A stretch of DNA of 64,000 nt from CAYVLA01 sp964549615 [NCBI: uncultured Thermococci archaeon]. Lineage in GTDB: Archaea > CAYQAE01 > CAYVLA01. Shown here piece by piece: positions 1 to 8,189 of the stretch. A program made the position numbers and the translations under genes. The number at the start of each line of letters is the position of its first letter. Positions within the stretch are counted from its first letter, which is position 1. Location of the stretch: NCBI GenBank assembly GCA_964549615.1, contig CAZJVP010000051.1, positions 88,485-152,484 on the forward strand, written 5' to 3'. The notes beneath the pieces were generated by a model. The model was not told where the DNA came from and ran no database searches. It worked only from the letters and a program-made list of their open reading frames with translations.

Positions 1-624
1 GAGGACACACTGTCCGAGGTGGAGAAGGGCATCCGGGCCAACCACTTTCCCAGGTACCCGTCCTCCTATGTTAGGAGCATCAGGACGCTGCTCGTGGAGG
101 CTGCGCGCTCCGAGGAGGCAGATCGCGCTCGCCTTTCCCGACTGGCGCGGAGATGCCATGAGGTGACGGAGGCGGTGTACTCCTACGAGTACGACAACGT
201 CGAGGTGGAAGTCACCTCGACGAGGATCAAGGTATCGAGCCTGTTCACCCTTGGGGAGAGCCAGCGGAGCTACGTCCTGGAGTTCATATCGCCCGAGCTG
301 GAGTACGGAGGAAGGACATTTCTGAAACGGGAGGTCCTGGCCTATATGGCGAGGGTCGGCAGGCCTCTGTCCAGGGGCGAAATCGAGCGAGGAATAGACA
401 GGAAGATCCCCTACTTCGGCCACATCATAGAGAGCCTGCTCAAGAAGTACATGGTGGTCCCCGTCCCGGGAGAGAACAGATATGAGCTGACCGGCACGGG
501 GAGGAAGGTGGGTGAGGTCTACATCCACCTCCTTGAGCGGATGAGTGCCCGGCTCAAGCGCCCCGGCTCGGCCAAGCGCTTGGCCCGCGGCAGTTCCACG
601 TCCATCCCACAGATCGCAGAGTGA
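1..624 (+). CDS. Unknown protein with winged-helix-like C-terminus (5' end outside window)
   Basis: The reading frame is already open at base 1, so the gene probably starts before the window; an internal GTG at 19 is the first possible start inside it. At least 201 residues are seen. The first half is charged and helical. Roughly residues 100-165 (counted from the GTG) have the helix-turn-helix plus wing rhythm of a winged-helix domain, with an RPLSRGEIERGI stretch that looks like the first helices. The tail is basic. I do not recognise the family; an archaeal DNA-binding or regulatory protein is only an inference from the fold pattern. It converges on the glycosylase gene downstream. Confidence 0.6.
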   Translation, partial: EDTLSEVEKGIRANHFPRYPSSYVRSIRTLLVEAARSEEADRARLSRLARRCHEVTEAVYSYEYDNVEVEVTSTRIKVSSLFTLGESQRSYVLEFISPELEYGGRTFLKREVLAYMARVGRPLSRGEIERGIDRKIPYFGHIIESLLKKYMVVPVPGENRYELTGTGRKVGEVYIHLLERMSARLKRPGSAKRLARGSSTSIPQIAE

Positions 625-676
625 ATCCTGTCTAGACGCTTCCACGAGCCGACCAGACGACCTCGGCGGCGCCGGT

Positions 677-1414
677 CTACCTGTAGAGCACCTGGCACTT
701 GGGACAGAAGTAACTGACCCTGTTCCTTTCTCCCGTGTTCTTGGTGATGACCCTGTCCCCAGAGGCCGGGCATCTCGGCTTTCGATAAATCCCGAAGATA
801 CCCCCGAAGCCCTTTCCCGCTTTCTCAACCTCGTATAGCCTTAGGGCGAATTCCCTGGTCCTCTGGGCGAGGTCCGAAAGCCCGTCGCGGGGAATGGCGG
901 CCACGACGCTCATTGGATGGATTCGGGCGTCGAAGAGGGCCTCGTTCTTGATCATGTTCCCCACGCCAGCGTAGATCTCCTGGTCCATGAGCACGTCGCA
1001 TATCAGCTCGTCCGGCTTCTGGAGCGTCAGAGCAATGACCTTGTCCTTCTTCCAGCTCGGCCCGGTCACATCGATCTCGGGGTCGAAGGCCGGCCCAGTC
1101 AGCCCACCATCGATGATCCGCACGGAGCAGTTGTAAAACCGCAATTTCCCGTCTTCAAGGTCAAGGCCCAGCCTCGGGGTCACCCCGGGCCTTTCCTCGT
1201 CGACGCGCCAGCTGCCGTACATCATGAAGTGAATCCTCACGTGGAAGTCGGGAAAGGCTATGATGAGCTGTTTTCCTCTGCTGAATATCTCCCGGATCAC
1301 GAGGGAGTTCATCCGTGGGGCCTGGATCCTAGCACTGCCGAAGCTCTTGACGACCCTCTTGCCCTGGAATGCAGAAAGCCGCTCTGAGACGATTCTGACC
1401 ATGGGTCCTTCCAC
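677..1414 (-). CDS. Fpg/Nei-family DNA glycosylase, divergent (copy 1 of the duplication)
   Basis: A base-excision repair glycosylase/AP lyase of the MutM/Nei family, about 245 residues. Visible family features are an EGPMVRIV start, the conserved lysine in SRGKQL (about residue 48), the helix-two-turn-helix DQEIYAGVGNMIKNEAL and a C-terminal zinc-finger region ending YFCPKCQ. Two features are odd. The family starts MPEGP with a catalytic N-terminal proline, but here a GTG start gives M-EGP with no proline. The first zinc pair reads CPAS instead of CxxC, so one cysteine is missing. The GTG start is supported by the decayed second copy, which has ATG GAA GGA at the same place. It is divergent from the HIT gene. 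Activity may be altered or lost; the family assignment is firm. Confidence 0.85.
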   Translation of the reverse strand: MEGPMVRIVSERLSAFQGKRVVKSFGSARIQAPRMNSLVIREIFSRGKQLIIAFPDFHVRIHFMMYGSWRVDEERPGVTPRLGLDLEDGKLRFYNCSVRIIDGGLTGPAFDPEIDVTGPSWKKDKVIALTLQKPDELICDVLMDQEIYAGVGNMIKNEALFDARIHPMSVVAAIPRDGLSDLAQRTREFALRLYEVEKAGKGFGGIFGIYRKPRCPASGDRVITKNTGERNRVSYFCPKCQVLYR

Positions 1415-1517
1415 GGCGGCTCTCTCGCCGCCAGGTTGAAATCTGCCCCCTCGCAGCCGGGGACACGCCAAGGCGGAGGCGGGTGCCATCCTGAAACAAG
1501 CACCCGCGGGATGAGGC

Positions 1518-1530
1518 AACGTATATACTG
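1518..1530 (+). promoter_or_regulatory. TATA box for HIT gene copy 1
   Basis: The sequence aacgtatatactg is centred about 24-25 nt before the ATG at 1549, so the transcript should be leaderless or nearly so. The same block occurs as aacgtatttag before the duplicate HIT gene at 7061, so the promoter was duplicated with the gene. Confidence 0.65.
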
Positions 1531-1548
1531 GTCCTCCGATGATCGGAC

Positions 1549-1980
1549 ATGGCAGGATGTCCATTCTGCGAGATAAGCTCTGGGGAGGCCCCGGCGAGCA
1601 TCGTCTACCGGGACGCGAAGGTGATGGCCTTCATGGATCTGCGCCCGGCCAATCCGGGTCACGTCTTGGTCATCCCAAGGGAACACTGGGAAACCATACA
1701 TGAGGTCCCCGATTCTATCTTGGTCGACGTCTTCAGGATTGTGAAGCGCGTGGCTGGTGCGGTCAGGGAGGCAGTCAACGCCGAGGGCATCAACGTCATA
1801 CAGAGCAACGGCAGAGCAGCGTACCAGATGGTGGACCATTTTCATGTGCACGTCATACCGAGATTCCAAGGGGACGCTATCTCCAAGACGGTCCAGGCTG
1901 TGCTGGCGCCACTGGAGTTTGAAACGGCGCAGAGGGAGGACCTGGACGAGGTGGCAGACCTCATCAGAAAGTCTCTCTGA
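1549..1980 (+). CDS. HIT-family nucleotide hydrolase, copy 1
   Basis: A histidine-triad hydrolase of 143 residues, the usual size for the Hint/HinT branch that hydrolyses AMP conjugates or dinucleotides. The N-terminal CPFCEI zinc-type CxxC, the ANPGHVLVIPREH strand and the HFHVHVIPRF active-site triad are all intact. The start ATG is set by the TATA box 25 nt upstream and by exact conservation in the copy at 7061. The two proteins differ at roughly 20 of 143 positions, mostly conservatively, so both appear to be under selection. The cytosolic substrate cannot be told from sequence. Confidence 0.95.
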   Translation: MAGCPFCEISSGEAPASIVYRDAKVMAFMDLRPANPGHVLVIPREHWETIHEVPDSILVDVFRIVKRVAGAVREAVNAEGINVIQSNGRAAYQMVDHFHVHVIPRFQGDAISKTVQAVLAPLEFETAQREDLDEVADLIRKSL

Positions 1981-2124
1981 GCGGCAACGTGGGTGAATCA
2001 CATCGGCATTGCGGTCCCGGGGCCGCTCCCCCTAACCAAGGGTGGATGATCGTGCTCCATCGGAGACTACTGGACCACAACAGATTTCAGAGGAGGCGCC
2101 AGGAGGCAGTCTACTGGGGATGAG

Positions 2125-2417
2125 ATGGGGCTGCTGGGTAGAGAGGTTGGCCTGGCCTTGATCACCCAGTGCTTTTTTTCGGACTGTACGGCGTGGCATC
2201 CCCTTCCATACCGTTCGGCCTCCTCTGGATCGGGCTGATCGCAGGCTTCGTTTATGCAGCGGTTCAGGGCCGCAGGAAGAGGTTCACCTTCCTGACCCGG
2301 GCCACATCCTCTCCCATCTCCCTTGTTCTTACCGGCTACTTCATTTCTGCCCCAAACCCAAACTGCAGCCGTGTGGTCTTTCCTCGGCGTGCAGAACAAC
2401 ACCGCTATCGCCGGTAA
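2125..2417 (+). pseudogene. Remnant of small membrane protein (copy 1, frameshifted and truncated)
   Basis: This matches the intact 132-residue membrane protein at 7635-8033. ATG GGG CTG CTG at 2125 begins the matching MGLLGREVGLAL, then the frame shifts near 2160-2169 and the similarity resumes in another frame as FFGLYGVASPSIPFGLLW and on to TGYFISA. Similarity to copy 2 ends near 2345 and the last third is absent. The gene lies 145 nt after HIT copy 1, the same arrangement as in copy 2, where the gap is also about 140 nt. Confidence 0.8.
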
Positions 2418-2767
2418 AGAATGCCAAAGGGGATGGGACAGTTCGCCACAAAAACTCTGGCAAGAATCGCCCCCCATAATGACGATATCAGGGCAGCAGC
2501 AGCGATCTTCATCCTGACGCAGCCAATGAACCATGGCACTCGGGGAGCTGCGGTTCGCAGCCATTGCAAATTTATGGGTTTCGCCTAGACGCGCAGCCTG
2601 CCTGCAGGAAGTCGTCAATCGCCATCACCGCCTAGGTGATTGCCTGCAATCGCATTCCAGAGGTGGCTCATCCCACTCTCACGAAGGGCAAGTTGTTCGA
2701 AGCTTGGGTTTCCATCCGCAAGGCGGCTTGATGGTCTTGCAGGGGGGAGCCGGTCTCAACCAGCACC
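2418..2767. other. Gap without a recognised gene
   Basis: About 350 nt between the decayed membrane-protein gene and the stop codon of the next minus-strand gene. Short open frames here show no family motifs. I see no terminator, repeat or RNA gene. It may be eroded sequence left by the duplication. Confidence 0.5.
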
Positions 2768-3409
2768 TCAACTATGAGGAACCTGTTCAGCGACGGATAG
2801 AGCGAGGGCCTCCACCTGCTCCATGCTCATCTCAGTACTCGCCACGATCTGGTATAGCAGGTCTCCGGCTTGGAAGGTGGCTTGCTTATTCATGTTGCTG
2901 TGGGAGAGCATGACCTCGTGCCCCGCCATCGACTTTACTTCTGCGTAGGGGATCTCGTTTTGCTCGGCCCTAGCCACGATGTCTGCGACGCCTGGGCCGG
3001 TGTATGGCCGGGACACCAGAAGGAAGAAGCCCCCGCTGTCGCACACTTGCCATATCTCGCCATCCTCATCCAGTTTGCCGGGGCAGTATATGAGGACCAC
3101 ATGTCGCCCCAACTCGCCAATGCTGACCCGGACGTCCGCCAAGCGGAGGCTCCCTGGGATGCTACGCGGGACGGGGATCGGAAACCCCATCTTGGTTACG
3201 GCGTCTTTGAGGCTTACGCTCTGTCCCCACAACACCTTGATCGGTGCATACGGCTGCTGGATGCCGAGAGGCCCAGCCGAAGTCGCCCTCTGGCCATCTG
3301 CCCTCTTCTCGTTGAGGAAGTAGGCGGTGAGGCCCACCAAGGTTCCCATCAGGGCTCCGGCTGCAACAACCAAGGCCAAAGCCCTCCAGCCAACCACCCC
3401 TTCAAGCAT
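2768..3409 (-). CDS. Membrane-anchored protein with DUF4367-like domain
   Basis: About 213 residues. The ATG at 3409 is chosen because it directly precedes a single N-terminal membrane helix (ALALVVAAGALMGTLVGLTA); an upstream extension would be proline- and arginine-rich leader. The exported part begins with a DAVTKMGFPIPVPRSIPG segment followed by alternating strands, like the DUF4367 fold found on sporulation/anti-sigma-type membrane proteins, but the match is by eye only. The role is unknown. It lies 41 nt after another minus-strand exported protein and could share its transcript. Confidence 0.6.
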   Translation of the reverse strand: MLEGVVGWRALALVVAAGALMGTLVGLTAYFLNEKRADGQRATSAGPLGIQQPYAPIKVLWGQSVSLKDAVTKMGFPIPVPRSIPGSLRLADVRVSIGELGRHVVLIYCPGKLDEDGEIWQVCDSGGFFLLVSRPYTGPGVADIVARAEQNEIPYAEVKSMAGHEVMLSHSNMNKQATFQAGDLLYQIVASTEMSMEQVEALALSVAEQVPHS

Positions 3410-3450
3410 CCTTGCAGTCTTTCCATACACCGTAGTGCATCCCTCCAGGG

Positions 3451-4056
3451 TCAGGGTCCGTGGCAATAGAACTCGTGGCTCGGACCTGAGGCGGGAACTC
3501 TTTGTAGTTGGCAAGGCGGGTCCGCGTGGTCCCAGTTCGTCGAGAAATACCAATGGTTCAGCCCCGCCCCTGCATACTTAAGATTCCACCAGTGGTACTC
3601 CATCTGGTTCTGGTTGTCGTGTGATTCGCACTGGGCAGAGGGGACCCCGTTCCTCAACGGAAAGTTGTATCTCGTGTTGTACACGTTTCCGTCGATGGGC
3701 GCATACCACGGCCCATTGGGGTAATACCCCCTCGTTGTGTAGATCTTGAACTCATGATTGGTGCCGACGGGGTCATCGTTGCACCTATGGAATCCATACA
3801 CCCCATTTTCGGTCCAGTCAAAGTAATAGTGCACCTGGGGGTAGAAGGCTTCCCTATAGGGGATCTTCCCCTGATGTTGCCCGATCTGATACCAGTCCCC
3901 GTTGGCCATGGTGATCGTCACGAAGGAGGCGACACCGCTCCAATCTGGTTCATAGACGATGTTGTTTTGAGCAATCACTTGGTATCCCTCGACTCCGTAG
4001 CTCTGGTCGCATGCTTCTCCAAGGCAAACCCACCAGCCTCCTTTCACGGCGAGCAC
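3451..4056 (-). CDS. Exported Tyr/Trp/His-rich protein, 5' end possibly lost to the IS remnant
   Basis: A protein of unknown family, rich in Tyr, Trp, His and Asn, as is common in secreted domains (for example VHYYFDWTENGVYGFHRC and EYHWWNLKYAGAGLNHWYF). The listed start is a GTG, but the same frame stays open upstream to a stop at 4156-4158 without an ATG, GTG or TTG. That extra stretch encodes a hydrophobic Cys/Gly-rich segment (LCGFGGSICFASIVTVLAV) that looks like part of the protein. The frame ends just before the IS91-like remnant at 4162, so the true start and promoter may have been displaced. Function unknown. Confidence 0.5.
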   Translation of the reverse strand: MLAVKGGWWVCLGEACDQSYGVEGYQVIAQNNIVYEPDWSGVASFVTITMANGDWYQIGQHQGKIPYREAFYPQVHYYFDWTENGVYGFHRCNDDPVGTNHEFKIYTTRGYYPNGPWYAPIDGNVYNTRYNFPLRNGVPSAQCESHDNQNQMEYHWWNLKYAGAGLNHWYFSTNWDHADPPCQLQRVPASGPSHEFYCHGP

Positions 4057-4161
4057 GGTTACGATGGACGCAAAGCAAATGCTGCCGCCGAAGCCGCAAA
4101 GAGCTGAAACAACCTCGTCACATATCCCACCCGCCAGAAGTTTCCCTCCCTCTCCTTATGA

Positions 4162-5080
4162 ATGTTCCGGCCGGTGGAGAAAGAAGAAGTAGAAAAGGTG
4201 CTCATGTGCAGGGACTATGCCCAGGGACACACAACCTACGACTGTCCCAAGTGTGGCCGCATCACTATCGTACCCTTCACGTGTAAGAGCCGCCTATCCT
4301 CGGCCTGTGGGAAGAAACACACCGACAGATGGGCAGACAAGGTCAGCGCCGAGCTTCTGGAGGTAGCCCATCGGCACATGGTCTTCACCACACCAGACAA
4401 GCTCTGGCCCCACCTGGAACAACACCGATGGCTACTCAAGGACGTCATGGACACGGTCAAAACAGCGCTGGAGGAGGTGGTAAACCACAGGTGGAAAGCC
4501 CTCCAGATAGTCCCAGGGATAATCAAGTCCTCCACACCTATGGCAGGGAATTCAAGTTCAACCCCCACATCCAGGCCATAGTGACGGACGGGGACTCAGA
4601 GAAAGGGACTAGTACGGCGGGGAGAGGCGGATGGATGTCAACTTCTTTCCCTACGAGAAGCTGAGAAAGGTGTGGCAGCACCAGCTGGTCACAGGGATCA
4701 GGGAGAAACTCCCCCACGACAAGGAGCTGCACAGCCTCCTGGACCAGCTCTACAGGGAGAAGGAGAACGGATTCTACGTCTACGCCAAGAGAAGGATCGA
4801 AGGCAAGGAGAAGGAGTTCATCTGCAGATACGTCGCAAGGTACGTCCGCCACCCAGCCATAGCTGAAACCCGAATAAACAGCTACAACCCGCACACCAGG
4901 ATGGTCGAGTTCTGGTACAGACACGACGACGACACGGAAACAGTGAGCATGCACGTCTACGAGCTCATAGGCAAGCTCATAGGACACATACCACCTAGAC
5001 AGTTCAAGACGATAAGGTACTACGGCCTGTACGCCAGGAACAAGAAGAGAAAGATCCAAGATGTGCTGATTGTAGCTCAC
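4162..5080 (+). mobile_element. Degenerate IS91-family transposase (two frameshifts)
   Basis: Three consecutive frames together make one IS91-type (HUH rolling-circle) transposase. Frame A, about 4162-4525, carries the N-terminal zinc-binding domain with YDCPKCG and TCKSRLSSACGKKH. Frame B, about 4529-4600, encodes LHTYGREFKFNPHIQAIVTD, the conserved block before the catalytic region. Frame C, from about 4629, encodes VNFFPYEKLRKVWQHQL and RYVARYVRHPAIAE. A one-base loss near 4528 and a second shift near 4620 break the gene, so the copy should be inactive. I could not identify terminal sequences. It sits inside the interval that separates the two copies of the Fpg-HIT duplication. Confidence 0.85.
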
Positions 5081-5130
5081 ATTCTCATGAATGTTTCGCT
5101 ACGAGTAGCGCCACGAGCGACGGGCGAGAA

Positions 5131-5140
5131 AAGTATAAAT
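5131..5140 (+). promoter_or_regulatory. TATA box for 5173 gene
   Basis: aagtataaat ends 32 nt before the ATG at 5173. A purine-rich ggaggg at 5164-5169 provides a ribosome binding site, better spaced for the second ATG at 5176. Confidence 0.6.
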
Positions 5141-5172
5141 GGGGCCCTGTCTAAAGGCAAGACGGAGGGAGA

Positions 5173-5511
5173 ATGATGCAGCGCAGAATCTGGGCCTTCT
5201 TAGGCATCGGCATCCTAGCCTTCAGCCTCTCGTGTACCGTGTGGCTTCTCTGGTCGCGGAACCTCATTCTGCCAGAAGCTAGGGTCGAACTGATAAGGTG
5301 GGGCGATGGGGTCCGGGTGATTTGGACAGCGGAAGAACCGGGGACCGTCCTGTGGGTTAAGGGAACTGGGAACTATCCGAGACATCATCCCCCCAGCACA
5401 TCGGGAGAGTCCTACGATTTTCCCGGCCCCGCCCTCATACCGGACAGATTCATAGTCTGCACCCGCATAGGGAACAGCGTGAGATACGAGATCCACAGCC
5501 TGCATGAGTGA
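5173..5511 (+). CDS. Small membrane-anchored protein, unknown
   Basis: 112 residues: an N-terminal membrane anchor or signal (about residues 6-28, AFLGIGILAFSLSCTVWLLW) and a short extracytoplasmic domain with strands such as GVRVIWTAEEPGTVLWV. Promoter and ribosome binding site are both visible directly upstream, which supports a real gene. It converges on another exported protein. I do not recognise a family. Confidence 0.6.
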   Translation: MMQRRIWAFLGIGILAFSLSCTVWLLWSRNLILPEARVELIRWGDGVRVIWTAEEPGTVLWVKGTGNYPRHHPPSTSGESYDFPGPALIPDRFIVCTRIGNSVRYEIHSLHE

Positions 5512-5557
5512 GGAAGAAGGAAAAAAAGAAAAAAGGAGGTTCACGTTATCCGTTGGC

Positions 5558-6223
5558 CTACCAAGTGACGTAGATTCCGTTAGACTGTATGTCGCAGTCC
5601 ACCTCTGCCCACGCATCGTCGCCCGATACTTTGTTCTCCGACTTTGTCTGCACATACACAGAACAGTCAATTATGGTGAACGTCGCTTGGATCGCCCACG
5701 GGCCATCGCACGCGATATCCACTTGGAACCATCCGTTGCCATCCGGACCCTCATTCTCTAAGTGTGTGTGATACTGCCCGCTGGTACATATCTGTCCATC
5801 GAAAGTATAGGTCTTCTCGTAGGTCTTGCTGTCTCGGTTATCCATCACCTTGAAGTGAACCTTGACATGGTAGCTTCCCCATCCCTGACCATCGGCCTGC
5901 AACGTAACCGGACCGGAAAAGTCGAACTCTGCATAGAGCGCTGCTCCGTTGCCTACCGGGTCCAAGAGAGAGCCGACTGTAATCGAGTCATAGTAGAATG
6001 TGTGGTACGACGACAGTTCTCTCAGGTTGTTCTCGCTCGGATACGGTTCGACATACTCGTAGGAGTTCGACGATGTCAGACTGCCATCGCCGTAACCGGG
6101 GTCGTACACGAACCAATCTGCGCTGACGCCCGTGGAATAGAATCGGTCGCTGCCCGCAAACACGAGGACGGCTGAAACGAGGATAATGAGGTACGCTGCC
6201 AGAAACTTGTCATTTCTCTTCAA
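5558..6223 (-). CDS. Secreted protein of unknown family
   Basis: 221 residues. The TTG start is chosen because ggaggtg lies 7 nt upstream and because it gives a typical signal peptide (AAYLIILVSAVLVFAGS). The mature part is acidic, rich in Tyr, Ser and Gly, and shows regular beta strands (for example GSYHVKVHFKVMDNRDSKTY) that suggest an immunoglobulin-like or jelly-roll fold. Two cysteines near CTSGQYH and DIACDG could pair. A TATA-like ctataagt lies about 85-95 nt upstream. No enzyme motif is seen; an adhesin, S-layer-associated or binding protein is conceivable. Confidence 0.65.
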   Translation of the reverse strand: MKRNDKFLAAYLIILVSAVLVFAGSDRFYSTGVSADWFVYDPGYGDGSLTSSNSYEYVEPYPSENNLRELSSYHTFYYDSITVGSLLDPVGNGAALYAEFDFSGPVTLQADGQGWGSYHVKVHFKVMDNRDSKTYEKTYTFDGQICTSGQYHTHLENEGPDGNGWFQVDIACDGPWAIQATFTIIDCSVYVQTKSENKVSGDDAWAEVDCDIQSNGIYVTW

Positions 6224-6604
6224 AACTTACACCTCCTTTACAGTTTGTACGAATAGCGGAGGTGCAAGACAGACGAAGATCCGGACCAGCGCACTAACCC
6301 GTAACACTTATAGAACGCCGCAGCCCTCTCTATGCGGGCCTGAATTCCGGTTCTACTCATCGGTGATGCACGCTCCGATTGTCCCGCAGCCCAAACTGCG
6401 GGACTAGGGCCGGACAGGAAACCCTATCCGGCTTTCCTACTTTTTTTGGCAGCCGCAGCCGATCAGAGCAGTCTCAAGCCCCTCATCATTCGCAGCCATC
6501 CCAGCACGATCGACAGCACATGTGTGCCCAAGGCGGCATCGGCCATCTCGGCTTAAAGCCGTCTCTTTACCCTCTCCTTGCTGAGACTTGTCCAGATCGC
6601 TCAT

Positions 6605-6652
6605 TGTGACTGTGACTGTGACTGTGACTGTGACTGTGACTGTGACTGTGAC
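6605..6652. repeat. Hexanucleotide microsatellite, 8 x TGTGAC
   Basis: Eight perfect head-to-tail copies of TGTGAC. They lie in non-coding sequence just downstream of the decayed glycosylase copy. Both strands are open through the repeat but read as meaningless dipeptide runs. Confidence 0.95.
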
Positions 6653-6734
6653 GGTATCGTGGCGGATTGTGCCCAATCCGACAGTCGTGTATGGTACCTC
6701 ATGGGCACAAGTGGTAGCGAATCCCCCACCAATG

Positions 6735-6914
6735 CAGCCCTCACGTGGAGGCCCGGGAAGGCGATGACCAGCTGCTTGCTCCCGCTGAATGCGTCCCTGA
6801 TCACTAGTTCATCTTGGAGGCATCGATCTTCGCATCGACGAAGCTCCTGACGACCTTGCTGCCCTTGAACCCGGAGAGGCGCTCGGACACGATTCTAAGC
6901 AGGTGTCCTTCCAT
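6735..6914 (-). pseudogene. Fpg/Nei glycosylase remnant (copy 2)
   Basis: From the ATG at 6914 the frame reads MEGHLLRIVSERLSGFKG, matching residues 1 onward of the glycosylase at 677-1414. At the site matching MNSLVIRE in copy 1, four bases are missing (near 6806-6809), which creates an immediate TAG. The lost frame resumes as SKQLVIAFPGLHVR, then similarity ends near 6735. About three quarters of the gene, including the H2TH and zinc-finger parts, is gone. The remnant keeps the divergent orientation relative to HIT copy 2. Confidence 0.85.
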
Positions 6915-7026
6915 GGCCATCCCCTGGCCAGCGGTTTGAGATTTCCTCCTCCTTCAGGGCGCCTGCGCCAAAGCCCAAGGCGGTCTCGGGCACGGCGGAA
7001 AGGCATTAGGGGAGCAGGGAGCAAGA

Positions 7027-7038
7027 CAACGTATTTAG
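7027..7038 (+). promoter_or_regulatory. TATA box for HIT gene copy 2
   Basis: aacgtatttagc lies about 28 nt (centre) before the ATG at 7061, the same relation as in copy 1. Confidence 0.6.
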
Positions 7039-7060
7039 CCAGTCCGCCCGATGATGGGCC

Positions 7061-7492
7061 ATGGCAAGATGTCCCTTCTGCGAGATAAGCTCCGGAGAGG
7101 CCCCGGCTAGCATCGTGTACCAGGATGCGGCTGTGATGGCCTTCATGGACCTGCGCCCGGCCAATGCCGGCCATGTCTTGGTCATCCCCAGGAAGCACTG
7201 GGAAACCATACACGAGATCCCGGACTCAACCCTGGTCGACATCTTCAGGGTGGCGAAAAGGGTGGCTGGTGCGGTCAAGGAGGCCGTCAGCGCCGAGGGC
7301 ATCAACGTCGTACAGAGCAACGGCCGGGCAGCGTACCAGATGGTGAACCACCTTCACGTGCACGTCATACCGAGATTCCAGGGAGATGCTATATCCAAGA
7401 CGGTCCAGGCCGTTCTGGCGTCGCTGGAGTTTGACGTCGCACAGAGAGAGGACTTGGACGAGGTGGCCGAGCTTATCAGAAGGTCTCTCTGA
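7061..7492 (+). CDS. HIT-family nucleotide hydrolase, copy 2
   Basis: 143 residues, same length as the copy at 1549 and clearly its recent duplicate. CPFCEI and the active-site run HLHVHVIPRF are intact. Differences from copy 1 are scattered and conservative (for example E/K in PREH versus PRKH, D/N before the triad). It is followed by the intact small membrane protein; in copy 1 that neighbour is broken. Both HIT proteins therefore probably remain functional, with possibly overlapping roles in clearing nucleotide conjugates. Confidence 0.95.
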   Translation: MARCPFCEISSGEAPASIVYQDAAVMAFMDLRPANAGHVLVIPRKHWETIHEIPDSTLVDIFRVAKRVAGAVKEAVSAEGINVVQSNGRAAYQMVNHLHVHVIPRFQGDAISKTVQAVLASLEFDVAQREDLDEVAELIRRSL

Positions 7493-7634
7493 CGGATTGC
7501 CTAGGCGGACCACAGCGGCATTTCAGATCTTGGGCCGTGTTCTCCGCCAGCGAGGGCTGCGTGCGGCCCTCGGGAATGCTGGACCATAACAGCTTTCAGA
7601 GGGAGGAGTCTTCAGGGAACCGGCAGGGGATGAG

Positions 7635-8033
7635 ATGGGGCTGCTGGCTAGAGAGACTGGTTTGGCGTTGACAATCTCCATGCTGTTCCTCGGCATGCAT
7701 GCCCTGCGGTCTCCTACCATACCCCTCGGCCTACTCTTCGCCGGGCTGATCGCAGGCCTCGTTTTCACAGTCGTCCAGGGCCACCGAAAGAGGGTCAACT
7801 TCCTGACCAGGGCTGCCTCCTCCGCCGTCTCCCTCGTTCTCGCCGGCTACTTCCTTTCTGCTGCGATCTACCTGCTTCTGCCTCTCAAGCCATCCCCGTA
7901 TCTGGCGGTCCTCATGCCTCTGTACCTGATCCTCGCCTACCGGTTGCTGAGAACCGACCTTAGGATGTGGTCTTGGTACAGGTCCGCCCACCCGGCACTT
8001 CCCGGCAGAGTCCCGGGGCAGAACTCCGTCTAG
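7635..8033 (+). CDS. Small multi-spanning membrane protein (intact copy 2)
   Basis: 132 residues with four likely membrane segments: about 11-30, 33-48, 64-82 and 88-106. A basic loop (QGHRKRVNFLTR) separates the second and third. The start ATG is conserved in the decayed copy at 2125. No family is recognised. Its place directly after a HIT gene in both copies suggests an ancestral HIT/membrane-protein unit, though the 142-nt gap may hold its own promoter. Confidence 0.7.
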   Translation: MGLLARETGLALTISMLFLGMHALRSPTIPLGLLFAGLIAGLVFTVVQGHRKRVNFLTRAASSAVSLVLAGYFLSAAIYLLLPLKPSPYLAVLMPLYLILAYRLLRTDLRMWSWYRSAHPALPGRVPGQNSV

Positions 8034-8189
8034 CTTTGGTGATTCCGTTCAATACCTCTCATCGAGTAGGGCTCCAAATGTGGATGGGCGACTATCCCGA
8101 TGGTAGTCGAAGCAGACACCCTGGTCTTTGAGTGTATCTGCCGTCGGTTTCCGTTCGTGACCCCTTGTCATTTCAGCACCAAATGGTGG

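Noticed and set aside
1309-2001. Long minus-strand frame opposite HIT copy 1
   Set aside because: Antisense shadow of a clear HIT gene; the same shadow appears opposite copy 2, as expected from shared sequence.
6437-6804. Open frames through the TGTGAC repeat (runs of Ser-Gln, Cys-Asp or Val-Thr)
   Set aside because: The products are dipeptide runs forced by the hexanucleotide repeat; no promoter or family similarity, and the flanks belong to a glycosylase remnant.
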